A DNA stretch of 64,000 bases, taken from assembly GCA_036873135.1 (NCBI GenBank), contig JAPTYO010000007.1:60064383-60128382 (forward strand), in the 5' to 3' direction. The notes under the pieces were generated by a model. It saw only the letters and a list, made by a program, of their open reading frames with translations, did no database searches and was not told the origin of the DNA. The first letter of the stretch is position 1. The number at the start of each line of letters is the position of its first letter. Of this stretch, positions 35,897 through 48,284 are shown one piece after another. The position numbers and the translations under genes are program-made. The stretch comes from Clarkia xantiana subsp. parviflora. Lineage: Eukaryota; Streptophyta; Magnoliopsida; Myrtales; Onagraceae.

Positions 35897-36572
35897 TGAT
35901 GGGTTCGACTATAGTCGTTAAGCCCTTTAACGGTGAGGAAACGGAAAATAGGCCTGGTGGGCCCTAAACGAAGGCCAAGATGGCCCAGGCAAAAGATCCC
36001 GACGAAGGGAGCCCGAGGATGAGAGGTCCCGACAGAGTTGGACCTGACAGGCGAGCGGAACGCTCCCGATAAGATGCCTCTGAGTAGGCCCCGATGAAGA
36101 ATCCCTGAGAACAATAGGCCCTGTCACGATGACGAGGGGCCCCGAGCGGTGACACAACGAGATAACTCTGGAGTCCCCGATGTTAGTCGGGACTCGTTAT
36201 CAGAGGATAAGGCCGAGATACGCGGGGCGTGGCCGAGATACGCAGGGCGTGGCCGAGATAAGCGAGATCATGGCCTAGATAGGCGGGATCACATCCGAGA
36301 TACGCGGGATACGGGCTAACCACCCCCAACGGTTCACCAGGTAACTGAGGTATCTCTTCGCCTATAAAAGGGCAAGAGGTCACCTCAGATCATTTACGTT
36401 GAAATACATTTACTTGAGATTACTGCTTGCCAGTCCGGACGAAGTACTCATTTAAGCATCGGAGAGGGATTCTGGGTCACCGCCCGGTCTATCCCCTCTT
36501 GCAGGATTGCGTGGAGCGAAGGAGCTAGGATCGCCGTCAAAGACCGTACCGGAGTTCCACCGTGATCCAACA
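35897..36572 (+). repeat. Tat1: 3' LTR
   Basis: It is 676 bp, preceded by the purine-rich TCTTGGGGGCAAA. It ends CCAACA and is followed by the TCAGG duplication. It carries two of the 20-bp GATACGC units instead of four. Confidence 0.95.
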
Positions 36573-36577
36573 TCAGG

Positions 36578-37184
36578 TAAGAGTTTTTTAAAAAAAAAAA
36601 CAATGCATACGAAATGCATTTTTGAAAAGAAAATTTCTACAACTAAATGACTAACTACTTAGCTGAAAAGGTTTTTTTTTGTTTTTTTAAAAAATACAAT
36701 GAGATGAATGCATGAGAAATAAAAGCTATACAAACAGTCTTATGATAACACCTACAACAAAAAAACAGATCATGTTAGGGGGGTAAAAAAAAAATGTGTG
36801 GCTTTGCTCTAAAGGTAGGTTCCACTGACAGGTTCCCGACAAGGTGGTTTCCTCACCCCATCAAAGGGATCATAAGACCTTCACAACTGAGTAGAGTTTT
36901 GCCGAGCCGTACCAGCGGCCCAGCCGCTCCGGTCGTACCGTACTAAACCTCCGGGGTTCCTACTCGCCCTGGGTTTTAGGCGATTTGGACATTACTCTAA
37001 AGTGGGTGTGGGCGAATTCAAATAATGCATATACAACAAAGAAAAATAGTCTATCATAATAAAAACTTAACTCCACACCTGAAATCACAAAAAAAATAAC
37101 CAAGTTAGATTAACAACGTCAAATATAAATAAAAAAATAAAACATGGCAAATAAGCAAATATAAAGAGCCCGAACCCTCAATTA
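36578..37184 (-). other. Element B: leader and start of the repeat block
   Basis: Positions 36578-36770 continue the ATGCAT-type repeats. Positions 36785-37010 hold the conserved leader block: the reverse complement of the GGTCCTGTGATCCC-like region plus GCCTAAAACCCAGGGCGAGT and GGAACCCCGGAG words. These are shared with element C (39400-39640). No coding frame is present. Confidence 0.65.
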
Positions 37185-37204
37185 TCCTCAGCATTGTCGC
37201 CAAA
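37185..37204 (-). promoter_or_regulatory. Element B: primer-binding site (mutated)
   Basis: On the minus strand TTTGGCGACAATGCTGAGGA lies one base inside the LTR end. Element C has TTTGGCGACTCTGCTGGGGA at the same place. The latter matches the site reported for Ogre-type elements (tRNA-Arg primed). Three substitutions suggest that B is now weakly primed. Confidence 0.8.
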
Positions 37205-37205
37205 T

Positions 37206-37580
37206 TGTCAAACCCTAAAAATCTGACCTACGACGAATTACGTTTTGAAAAAGTGGACTTTTGAAAGAGTCTCCACTAGTTGATTAAGGCTAACTAGAAT
37301 CCTAAATTACCCAAGCGGATAACGAATTAAACACCTAGGTATAAAATCAATCTACGATCAGAAATTCGAGTTCAGAGGTTCTGTTACGAATTAAAAATAA
37401 TCAATTTTTAACTATGCCCTTTCGGTACTCAATTCACTTAATTTGCCATTCTTAATCAATCATAAATCAATTATAAATACAAACAATAGTAAAATCTAAT
37501 TGTTCTAACGATTGTCACACATATTTGTATTTACGCACAAGACTAGCATGTTGAACGTGCATAATTAACCATTTATTAAG
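37206..37580 (-). repeat. Element B: 5' LTR, part next to the primer site
   Basis: This matches 20313-20690 of the partner LTR. It is cut by element C at 37581. The LTR resumes after C at 46962, within the same AATTAATTT context seen uninterrupted at 20680-20700. Confidence 0.9.
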
Positions 37581-39219
37581 TGTAAAAACTCAATTTTGAC
37601 CCGGACGTAACGACGTTACACATGATACGTCACGGACGCGTCAAGCCACAAAGTCTCCAAAAATGCTCAAGGGCACATAAGGGAAATTATTATAAAATAT
37701 ATTTTAAATTATTTCGAATTTATTTAATATTTTCGGAATATTTAAAAATATATATATAATAATTAGTTTTTTTTATTTTAGAAAATTATCTGTAAGATGT
37801 TTATCTCCATATATTATTTTTTATTCAAAAAAAGTAATTATCTGTAAAGATAAATATCCTTAGGAATATTCTCTAGAATAATTATCTGTTAGCATTTTTT
37901 ATTTAAATTTTATATGTAATCTAGACTAGGTTTTTAGTATAAATAGGGGTCTAGGTTACATTGTAAAACACAAAGAAAAACACTAAAAAAGGCAATAATA
38001 CATTATTTTCGGGTTCTGTGCGATTTTTGTCTTCTAGTGATTTTTTTTTTTTTTTTTTTTTTTTGCAGCTCCGCTACCCTACAGCACCCCACCGGCGACG
38101 GTCCACCGCCCTCCGGCGGCCCAGCTTTACCGCCGCCCCAGTTCGACCGCCAGTGCCCGCCGCCCGGCTCCGTGCCAGTGCCCGGAACTCCGACGTCGTC
38201 CCTGCTCCGGCGTCCGCCCACCGCGCCATCTCTCTCTCTCTCAAGTTTTTTCTGCCGGTCTCTGCCCGACGGTGGCCAAGCCACCACCGCCCATTCGCCT
38301 GACCACTGCCGGCGCCGCCCGAAGCCACCGGATCCCGTCCGCCCATCACCCAGCCGGAGCCCCGCCTGACTCCGTCCGCCACGCCGTCCTGTTCGCCCAC
38401 CACGGCTCCCCAGCCCAATCTCCAGCAGCATTCTCCCCGCCCTGCTGCCTGGCTCCCCAGGCGTCCCGTTCGTCCATGCCGAGACCTTTGCCGTCCGCCC
38501 ATCACCCACCCGGAGCCCCGTCGTCGTCTGCCACCCGTGGCTGTCTATGTTCCTCTGCTGGTAAGGTCCCGCTGCTGTAAGTTTTTTTTATTTTATTTAT
38601 TTATTTATTTACTGATTTAATTTATCTACTTTTTTATATTAACTATTAATAAGTTGAAATAATTAGGTTGATTTTAATTTAGTTTGTATGTAAATAATAC
38701 TAACTCCATGTTTTAATATTGTTTATTTTATTATGTTATGTTAGATTTAATTTGACATGAATAATCTGAATATTGATTAATCTAGGTTAATTAAACAATA
38801 AAAAGGTTAATTATGAATATTTCATTATATTTTGATTAATTTAGATTAATTGAAATAATAAATAGTAAATGTACATATTCGTCATGTTAGTTCGCGTAAA
38901 TTTGATTTTATATGATAATCGTTAGTGTTATTAGGTCGTTCGTATGCATAACTATTTTGAGGTTAATTAACGATGAAAATTGGCAAATTTGTGAATTGAG
39001 TACCGAAAGGGCGTAATTAATTCCATGAGTTTTAATCTGTAATAGAACCCCCGAACTCGTATTTCTGATCGTAGACCGATTTCACGCCTATGTATTTAAT
39101 TCGTTATTCGCTTAGGTAATTTAGGATTCTAGTTAGCCTAATAATTAACTAGTGGCGACTCTATATATAAACCCACGTTTTCAAACGTTTGTCGTCTTAA
39201 GTCAGATTTAGGTCCGACA
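37581..39219 (+). repeat. Element C: 5' LTR
   Basis: It is 1639 bp. It has a TATA box, AGTATAAATAG (about 37937-37947), an AT-rich U3, a GC-rich block (38069-38560) bounded by a T-run ending GCAG and by CTGGTAAGG, an AT-rich section, and the conserved end module (38975-39219). It differs from the 3' LTR by scattered substitutions, a few small indels and the length of the T-run (24 against 8). Confidence 0.93.
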
Positions 39220-39220
39220 A

Positions 39221-39240
39221 TTTGGCGACTCTGCTGGGGA
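39221..39240 (+). promoter_or_regulatory. Element C: primer-binding site
   Basis: TTTGGCGACTCTGCTGGGGA lies one base after the LTR end. This is the form known from Ogre-type gypsy elements, said to be primed by tRNA-Arg. It links the A/B/C family to that group despite the absence of coding sequence. Confidence 0.88.
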
Positions 39241-39399
39241 GGTTTTAGAGGGTTCGGGCTCATTATATTCGCTTATTTGCCACGTTTTTTTATTTAATCT
39301 AATTCTTCTCTCTTGATTAATCTAACTTTGTTTTTTTTTTTTTTTTTACAGGTAGAATTTAAACTAATTGTTTTCTTTTTTTGTGGCATTGTTAGAATT

Positions 39400-39655
39400 C
39401 GCACGCACCACTTTAGTGTAATATCCAAAATGCCTAAAACCCAGGGCAACTAGGAACCCCGGAGAGTTAGTAAGGGTACGACCGCGCGGCCGAGCCGCTG
39501 GAACAACTCAGAACAACTCCACTCGCTTGTCAAGGTCCTGTGATCCCTATGAAGGGGTGAGGGAACCACCTTGTCGGGAACCTATCAGTGGAACCTACCT
39601 TGTAGAGCATAGCCACACATTTTTTGTTACCCCCCTAACATGTCGTGTTTATCCG
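39400..39655 (+). repeat. Element C: conserved leader block (candidate packaging signal)
   Basis: The sequence from CCTAAAACCCAGGGCAACT through CGGCCGAGCCGCTGG to TTGTAGAGCATAGCCACACA is shared with element B (36770-37010, minus strand), and its second half with A (3143-3253). It is GC-richer than its surroundings and lies 160-430 bases after the primer site. A role in RNA packaging or dimerisation is inference from place and conservation. Confidence 0.55.
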
Positions 39656-39719
39656 TGGTTTTGTTGTAAGTTATATGATAACTGTAAATTTTTCTTTCTA
39701 ACTCTGAAACTTTTATTTA

Positions 39720-42700
39720 TAAGCATGCATATCATCGTATTTAAAAAAACCAAGAAAACAAAAAATCATATTTGCAGCATGTCTTGTACGTTCCTTATGC
39801 ACAATTTTCATAAATCTCTTGCCTGAATTTTTGTTCTAAATATGCGAGGTGCGGGTGGCATTTTTCGGGATGAGGCAGGAAATTGGCTTGGAGGCCACAG
39901 TGGAGTCCGTCTACCACCGCCTCAGGGAGCTGAATGAAGCTAAAAAACCATGTAAGTTGTAATTCGTAATTAACGCATCATTCGCGCATTATTTAAAAAA
40001 AAACTTACCTAATTTTTTTTCCTAAATATGCGTCTCATGCGCATTATTTTAAAAAAAAACTCCCAGGTAAGTTGTAATTTTGTTAGTGCGTTACGTATGC
40101 ATTACTTAAAAAAAAATATTTCAGAAAATTTAATTTCTTTAGCTATTAGAGATTCATTTCGAACATGCATTTTTTTTTTCTAAAAAAACCTCTTACCTGG
40201 ATTTTTTTTTTTAAACATGTGTTTTGTACGCATTATTTTTGAAAGACTTTTCAGGTAAGTTGTAATTTTGGTTAGTATGAATGCTCTCTTTATTTTTTTC
40301 GGTAGCCAATTAAAGGGCGGCTGTGACCCTAATGATTTTTTTTTTTTTTTTTTGTTTTTCTGCTTTTTTGCTTTTGCCATGACTACCCCTGCGGGTTTTC
40401 AATCATGCCCCTCTCCCTGACTTTTGCCTAGGTTTTCAACCTAGTGGGAATTTATTTTTTTTTTTCTCTTTTTCAAACGGAAAGAAAGTCTACAGAAAAT
40501 AAGCAACAACAACTGTGTTACATGCCCCTAATAGCAGATTAAACCTTTTAATTTCTCGGAACCTCATAGGAGGAAAACTTGTCAAATAAGTTGATTATGT
40601 CGAGATCTTGGATGGAGGATCCTTTCAATGGGTAGACGACACCGACAATAATTTCTTCTTCTTATTCCTCTCAAATGCTCTTTCATTAGCACGGTCGATC
40701 TTCATGGAATCTCGATCTTTTTTAATAGGAAGATCTCTGGATGTCTTCTATCTTTAACCATGCTTGATCTTAACATGAATGCCCCACGGCTACATCTGAC
40801 TGGTTCATAATTCGTCGCATGCTGGACGAATGGCCTGATTAATGAACACACATGGATGGTGTTGAGTTTGGCACAGTAGTCCGCAAATGGTAACTTAGGC
40901 ATAGATATCGTCCGAGGTATCTGGGATAAATTCAATAGCTTGCATAAGAATGATCGGCGAGCGAAGGGCCGTACATGAGATGTGCTCTTCAGGAGTTTTG
41001 ATTTGGATGATTATCCAAGCTGCACAATGAATAAGAAAAAACTCAAATTTCGGGGATAAAAATTATCACAACTTTTCTTACCTGGGAGTTGGATTTTTCA
41101 GTGGGCGATGTGTTCGCTATGCGACTAGACCTGCTGCATGTCCTGATTCTCCCGCTCCACAACTTGTATATGTACACCTACTGAAAAGTACATGCCCCTA
41201 GTGGCAGACTTGAAAATTTCAGAACTTTTTTCGGAAAATGATTCGGTTGGTCGAGTTAAGCTACATTGATCGGCACATTGAATCTTCACGGGATTCTCGA
41301 TGATCTCTTGAAATTTTCTCATCTCCTGACATGTCCGATCTCAAAGGGAGATGCCCCATGGTTACCGCTGAATGGTTTAAATCTGGCCAAATAACGGTTA
41401 TATATCTCGTCTTGGAAAGCGTATGAATTTCACACATGGTGGGTGAAATTTTTCATAGAAACTCTTTGAAGCGCTCACGTCTCACAAGGTTGCGGTATTG
41501 GTTGAAGTGGTCATCTGACCTGCAAAAGAGTAGGGACACTCAAATCTCAAGGAAAAAATTAAGTACAATTTAACGCACCTCGGCGTTAGATATCTCGAGT
41601 GCGCAATTTTGTCATTTGTGCAACTGGATGACTGCATGTTCTTTTTTGTTGCCCCATTTAGCCGGCATAACTTATGTGTACATGATACCTTAACCAAGGG
41701 TACCTGAAAAGAGTGAATGAAAAATCAGTGTAGAGAATATGAGAAATCATGCATGATTTTTTGAAAACTCTAATGTCATTCATTTCATAATTTTGATTAT
41801 TGTTTTGAAAAAGAATCAAAATTTATGATCAAATGTGTTTTGCACCATCATGGAGTTTACTGAGTTTGCCGAGTGCGTTATCCGGCTCGAACGCAGGACA
41901 AATGCTCAAAACGAAGTTTTTTTCAAAAAGGTTTTCTCGTCCTTTGTTTAATCTTGAATAGTAGAGCTCAACTGCACAGTTAAACTATTTTCTCAAAAAA
42001 GAATCAAAACTCCCATTTTTTAAATGCTCGCTCATGCGAATGTTGAAGACGATCTTGCCAAAAAAAGTGCAATACACCTTGGATAAAAACGAATGACACT
42101 TTGAATTTTTTTTTAAATGCTCATGCATGCTCGAAAGTTAAAATTCTACTGTTAAGAAAGTTACAACTTACAACATATTACCTGAATGACACATATGAAA
42201 TGCATTTTTGAAAGTTAAAATTCTATTCTAAGAAATTCACAACTTACAACGGTTTACCTAAATAATGCATATGAAATGCATATTTTGAAATGAAAATTTC
42301 AGGTGAATTTTTTTTAAAATAATGTAATTGAGATGCATGCGTGAATTTGAAAGCTCTATAGCTAAAAAAAACTCATAATTTACCTGAAATGCTTTTTATA
42401 TAAAAAAAAAATTAATGCGTATTGAATGCATGTTTAAAAAAAAAATCAGGTAAAAAGGTTCTTTGAAAATGATACATATGCAATTCATGTTTGAATTTAA
42501 AAAACTCTAAAGCCAAAAAGGAATTACAAATTTTCCTAATTTTTTTTTTAAATGATATACATTGAATGCACTAACAGAATTTTACAACTTACATGAAAAG
42601 TTTTTTTTCCAAAAAATAATGCGTATGAAACACATGTTTGAAATAAAACATCCTGGTAAGTAGTTTTGACAACAACACATGGAATACATGTTTGAAACTA

Positions 42701-43250
42701 AAAGTTCTACAACTAAGAATGTGTGCAGTCTATCGACATATTATTTTTCCTAAAACAATGCACATGCGATACACATGAGATGCATACTTGAGATGAAAAG
42801 ATTTTATGTTTTTTTGTTTTTTTTTTTTTTTGGGGAAAAAAAACAATGCATCTTGGTGGCTCAAAATTAAGAATCAGGCGAATTTTTTTTTTTAAAATGA
42901 TGCATATGAGTTGCACAAAAATAAATACAAGATGCAAACTTAAAAATAAAAGTTCTACAACTGAGAAAAATTACAATTTACCCGAAAGGTTTTTTCGAAA
43001 ATAATGCATATGACATGCACGTTTTTTTTAAAAAAAAATCAGATAAAATGTTTTTTAAACAACGAGCCCTAAAACTAAGAGAGCTTACTGTTTATCTAAA
43101 AATTATTTTTCTAAATTAATGCATATTGGATGCATTATTAAAAATAAAACAATTCAGTTAAGAATTTTTTTTAAAATGATGCATATGGAATGCACGTTCG
43201 AAATTAGAAGCTCTAACAGTTAAAGCGGAATTACAAATTTTCCTTTTTTT
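39720..43250 (+). other. Element C: non-coding interior with diverged repeats
   Basis: The ATGCAT-type repeat block occupies 39720-40290 and, in the opposite sense, 42100-43250. Between them 40290-40430 carries a piece of the GGCGGCTGTGACCCT repeat, and 40500-41900 carries segments shared with A and B. The mirror-like arrangement gives long stretches of weak inverted repetition. No protein-coding frame was recognised on either strand. Confidence 0.55.
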
Positions 43251-43304
43251 TTTTTTTTTTTTGGTATTTTTAGCAATGCATATACAAGTCTTGTGAGAGC
43301 AGTG

Positions 43305-44100
43305 GAGAAATAAAAGGGTCACAGTTGTTCCTAAATCAACTACAAATAAAAGGGCCACGGCCACCCTTCAAATGGCTACAGATAAAGAGCGCTCTCGCAA
43401 CATCAACAGCGGAGAATAAGTGAAAGGGCCACAGCCACCCTCCAAACGGCTAAAGATAAAAGAGTGACCCCAGAAATCTTGAAAGGGCGGGAAATAAAAA
43501 AAAAGGGCCACAGCCACCCTCCAAACGGCTAAAGATAAAAGAGTGACCCCGCGAATCCTGTGAGGGCGGGAAAATATAAAAAGGGACACAGTCATGCCTA
43601 AAACGACTACAAAATAAAGGGCCACAGCCACCCTCCAAATGGCTACAGATAAAAGAGTGACCCCGCGAATCCTGTGAGGGCGGGAAAATAAAAAAGGGTC
43701 ACAGTCGTCCCTAAAACGACTACAAAATAAAGGGCTACAACCACCCTCCAAATGACTACAGATAAAAGAGTGACCCCGCGAATCCTGTGAGGGCGGGAAA
43801 ATAAAAAAAGGGCCAAGTCGTCCCTAAAATGACTACAAAATAAAGGGCCACAGCCACCCTTAAAACGGCTACAAATCGAAAGGGCATTCCCGGAACATCG
43901 ACGATGGAAATAAATGAAAGGGCCACAGCCACCCTCCAAATGGCTACAAATCAAAAGAGCTCTCTGGACATTGAAGACGGTGAGGAAAGGGTCACAGCCA
44001 CCCTCCAAATGGCTACAAATACTCTCACATCGAGACGGGAAATAAAGTACGGGTCACAGCCACCGATTAATCGGCTACCAAAAAAGAGCGCTTCCGTTAG
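43305..44100 (+). repeat. Element C: GGCCACAGCCACCCTCCAAA repeat block
   Basis: About ten units contain GGGCCACAGCCACCCT, then CAAATGGCTACAGAT, AAAAGAGTGACCCCGCGAAT and CCTGTGAGGGCGGGAAAA. Sub-units alternate with a CAGTCGTCCCTAAAACGACT form. It is the best preserved copy of this block and is free of the plastid insert seen in A. Confidence 0.88.
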
Positions 44101-44394
44101 GTTGAAGACCCGAAAGGGCAGCCTAGGCAAAATTAGGAAATGAGGGGCATGATAGCAAATTCAGAAATTGCAATCATGGAAAAAGGAGAGAAAATAAAAT
44201 CCCGATGGAATAAAAAACCCCAAGGGGCAATCCATGCAAAAATTAGGAAAACCGAGGGGCACGGTCTAAAATTCTGACCGTGGCAAAAATAGAGAATATG
44301 AGAGATTAAAAAAATAAAAAAAAGATCCCGCTAAGTTGTCGCGTCATGCGCAGTTTAGGCAAAAATTAGGGACATGCATTCAAGTCGTCAAGCC

Positions 44395-45180
44395 ACTCGA
44401 GGCCCTTATCCAACGGACGCCACTAGAGGCATTTCTCCGACATATGCCACTAGTGGCTCTTCTCCGACGGACGCCACTAGAGGCCTTACTTTCTGCATCG
44501 CCACTGGAGGCTTTAATTTTTGCATCGCCAACGGAGGCACCGCCAACTGAGGCTTTACTTTTCTGCACGCCACTGGAGACTTTACTTTCCCGCACGCCAC
44601 TAGAGGCTTTACTTTTATGCACGCCACTGGAGGCTTTACTTTTCTGCACGCCACTGGAGGCTTTACTTTCCCTCACGCCACTGGAGGCTTTACTTTCCCG
44701 CACGCCACTGGAGGCTTTACTTTCCCGCACGCCACTGGAGGCTTTACTTTTCTGCACGCCACTGGAGGCTTTACTTTCCCGCACGCCACTGGAGGCTTTA
44801 CTTTTCTGCACGCCACTGGAGGCTTTACTTTCCCGCACGCCACTGGAGGCTTTACTTTCCCACACGCCACTGGAGGCTTTACTTTTCTGCACGCCACTGG
44901 AGGCTTTACTTTTCGGCACACCACTGGAGGCTTTACTTTCCGCACCGCCACTGGAGGCTTTACTTTCCGCACCGCCACCGGAGGCTTTTCCTTGTCGCAC
45001 GCCACTGGAGGCATCGTCGATCAAGGCTTTACTTTCTGCACCGCCAACGGAGGCACCGCCAACAGGGGCACCGCCGACCGAGGCTTTACTTTTCCGCACC
45101 GCCACTGGAGGTTTTACTTTCTGCATCACTAATGGAGGCACCGCCAACAGGCGTCCCGACGACAGAGGTTTTATCTTTCT
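44395..45180 (+). repeat. Element C: 27-bp minisatellite
   Basis: From 44566 to about 44990 roughly sixteen units of exactly 27 bases read CACGCCACTGGAGGCTTTAC with a TTTCCCG or TTTTCTG tail. Flanking variants extend it to 44395 and 45180. Because 27 is a multiple of three and the unit lacks stops, frames of 335 residues (44336-45343, plus), 171 residues (plus) and 255 residues (minus) stay open; the plus frame repeats HATGGFTFP. None has a recognisable domain. It lies just before the polypurine tract. Confidence 0.95.
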
Positions 45181-45310
45181 GCACCAGAATAAGCATATGA
45201 GCCACCTTGAAGACTTTGAAGAATTGGAACAGAATATACTTTCTGGTCAAAATCAGTGTTTCCTCGTCTTTGGACAAACCCCTTCGAACACGTTCTACGG
45301 GAGTCCGCCC

Positions 45311-45324
45311 AAAGAGGGGCAAAC
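45311..45324 (+). promoter_or_regulatory. Element C: polypurine tract
   Basis: AAAGAGGGGCAAAC directly precedes the 3' LTR start TGTAAACACTCG. Confidence 0.9.
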
Positions 45325-46956
45325 TGTAAACACTCGATTTTGACCCAGACGTAACGACGTTACACATGATACGTCAAATTCCGGACGCGTTAAGCCACAA
45401 AGTCTCCAAAAATGCTCAAGGGCACATTAGGGAAATTATTATAAAATATATTTTAAATTATTTCGAATTTATTTAATATTTTCGGAATATTTAAAAGTAT
45501 ATATATAATAATTAGTTTTTTTTTATTTTAGCAAATTATCTGTAAGATGTTTATCTCCAGATATTATTTTTTATTCAAAAAAAGTAATTATCTGTAAAGA
45601 TAAATATCCTTAGGAATGTTCTCTAGAATAATTATCTGTTAGCATTTTTTATTTAAATTTTATCTGTAATCTAGACTAGGTTTTTAGTATAAATAGGGGT
45701 CTAGGTTACATTGTAAAACACACAGAAAAAAAACCCAAAAAAGGCAATAATACACTATTTTCGGGTTCTGTGCGATTTTTGTCTTCTAGTGATTTTTTTT
45801 TGCAGCTCCGCTCCCCTACAGCACCCCACCGGCGACGGTCCACCGCCCTCCGGCAGCCCAGCTTTACCGCCGCCCCAGTTCGACCGCCAGTGCCCGCCGC
45901 CCGGCTCCGTGCCAGTGCTCGGAACTCCGACGTTGTCCCTGCTCCGGCGTCCGCCCACCGCGCCATCTCTCTCTCTCTCTCAAGTTTTTTCTGCCGGCCT
46001 CTGCCCGACGGTGGCCAAGCCACCACCGCCCATTCGCCTGACCACCGCCGGCGCCGCCCGAAGCCACCGGATCCCGTCCGCCCATCACCCAGCCGGAGCC
46101 CCGCCTGACTCCGTCCGCAACGCCGTCCTGTTCGCCCACCACGGCTCCCCAGCCCAATCTCCAGCAGCATTCTCCCCGCCCTGCTGCCTGGCTCCCCAGC
46201 CGTCTCGTTCGTCCATGCCGAGACCTTTGTCGTCCGCCCATCACCCAGCCGGAGCCCCGTCGCCGCTAGCCGCCCGTGGCTGTCTCCGTACCTCTGCTGG
46301 TAAGGTCCCGAAGCTGTATGTTTTATCTATTTATTTATTTATTTATTTACTGATTTAATTTATCTATTTTTTATATTAACTATTAATATGTTGAAATAAT
46401 TAGGTTGATTTTAATTTAGTTTGTATGTAAATAATATTAACTCCATGTTGTAATATTGTTTATTTTATTATGTTATGTTAGATTTAATTTGATATGAATA
46501 ATCTGAATATTGATTAATCTAGGTTAATTAAACAATAAAAAGGTTAATTATGAATATTTCATTATATTTTAATTAATTTAGATTAATTGAAATAATAAAT
46601 AGTAAATGTACTTATTCGTCATGTTAGTTCGCGTAAATTTGATTTTATATGATAATCGTTAGTGTTATTAGGTCGTTCGTATGCATAACTAATTCGTGGT
46701 TAATTAACGATGAAAATTGGCAAATTTGTGAATTGAGTACCGAAAGGGCGTAATTAATTCCATGAGTTTTATTTCGTAACAGAACCCCCGAACTCGTATT
46801 TCTGATCGTAGACCGATTTCACACCTAAGTATTTAATTCGTTATTCGCTTAGGTAATTTAGGATTCTAGTTAGCCTAATAATTAACTAGTGGCGACCCTA
46901 TTTAAAAACCCACGTTTTCAAACGTTTATCGCCTTAAGTCAGATTTAGGTCCGACA
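45325..46956 (+). repeat. Element C: 3' LTR
   Basis: It is 1632 bp with the same architecture as the 5' LTR: a TATA box near 45689, a GC-rich block at 45806-46299 between a TTTTTTTTGCAG acceptor-like end and a CTGCTGGTAAGG donor-like end, and the end module (46715-46956) finishing CCGACA. Open frames across the GC-rich block (for example 45789-46358) have no recognisable domain. Confidence 0.93.
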
Positions 46957-46961
46957 TCATG

Positions 46962-48279
<1,318 letters not shown>

Positions 48280-48284
48280 GTTAT

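Larger units (their letters stand above)
26182..36572 (+). mobile_element. Tat1: Ty3/gypsy Tat-lineage element with antisense gene
   Basis: LTRs lie at 26182-26897 and 35897-36572, each TGATGGG to CCAACA, flanked by the exact duplication TCAGG (26177-26181 and 36573-36577). Sense order is gag, protease, reverse transcriptase, RNase H, archaeal-type RNase H and integrase, then a tandem repeat. A spliced antisense gene (35345 to 32660) fills the 3' part. Lack of a chromodomain, a second RNase H and an extra 3' frame are traits of the Tat lineage. Frameshifts and an integrase deletion make it defective for its own transposition. Confidence 0.96.
37581..46956 (+). mobile_element. Element C: full-length non-autonomous LTR element
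   Basis: LTRs at 37581-39219 and 45325-46956 run TGTAAA to CCGACA. The primer site, leader block, repeat blocks and polypurine tract are all present over 9376 bp. No frame in the 6.1-kb interior resembles gag, protease, polymerase or integrase, so it depends on proteins from another element. The target duplication is imperfect (TTAAG at 37576-37580 and TCATG at 46957-46961), but comparison with the intact partner LTR of B (TCATT) confirms the insertion point. Confidence 0.93.

Noticed and set aside
44336..45343. 335-residue frame over the 27-bp minisatellite as a protein-coding gene
   Set aside because: Openness follows from a stop-free unit whose length is divisible by three. There is no domain, and frames on the other strand are equally open. 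Kept as a repeat and as a finding.
45706..46358. Pro-Ala-rich frames in the GC-rich block of element C's LTR as genes
   Set aside because: Both strands and several frames are open because of base composition. The block is part of the LTR and no domain is visible.
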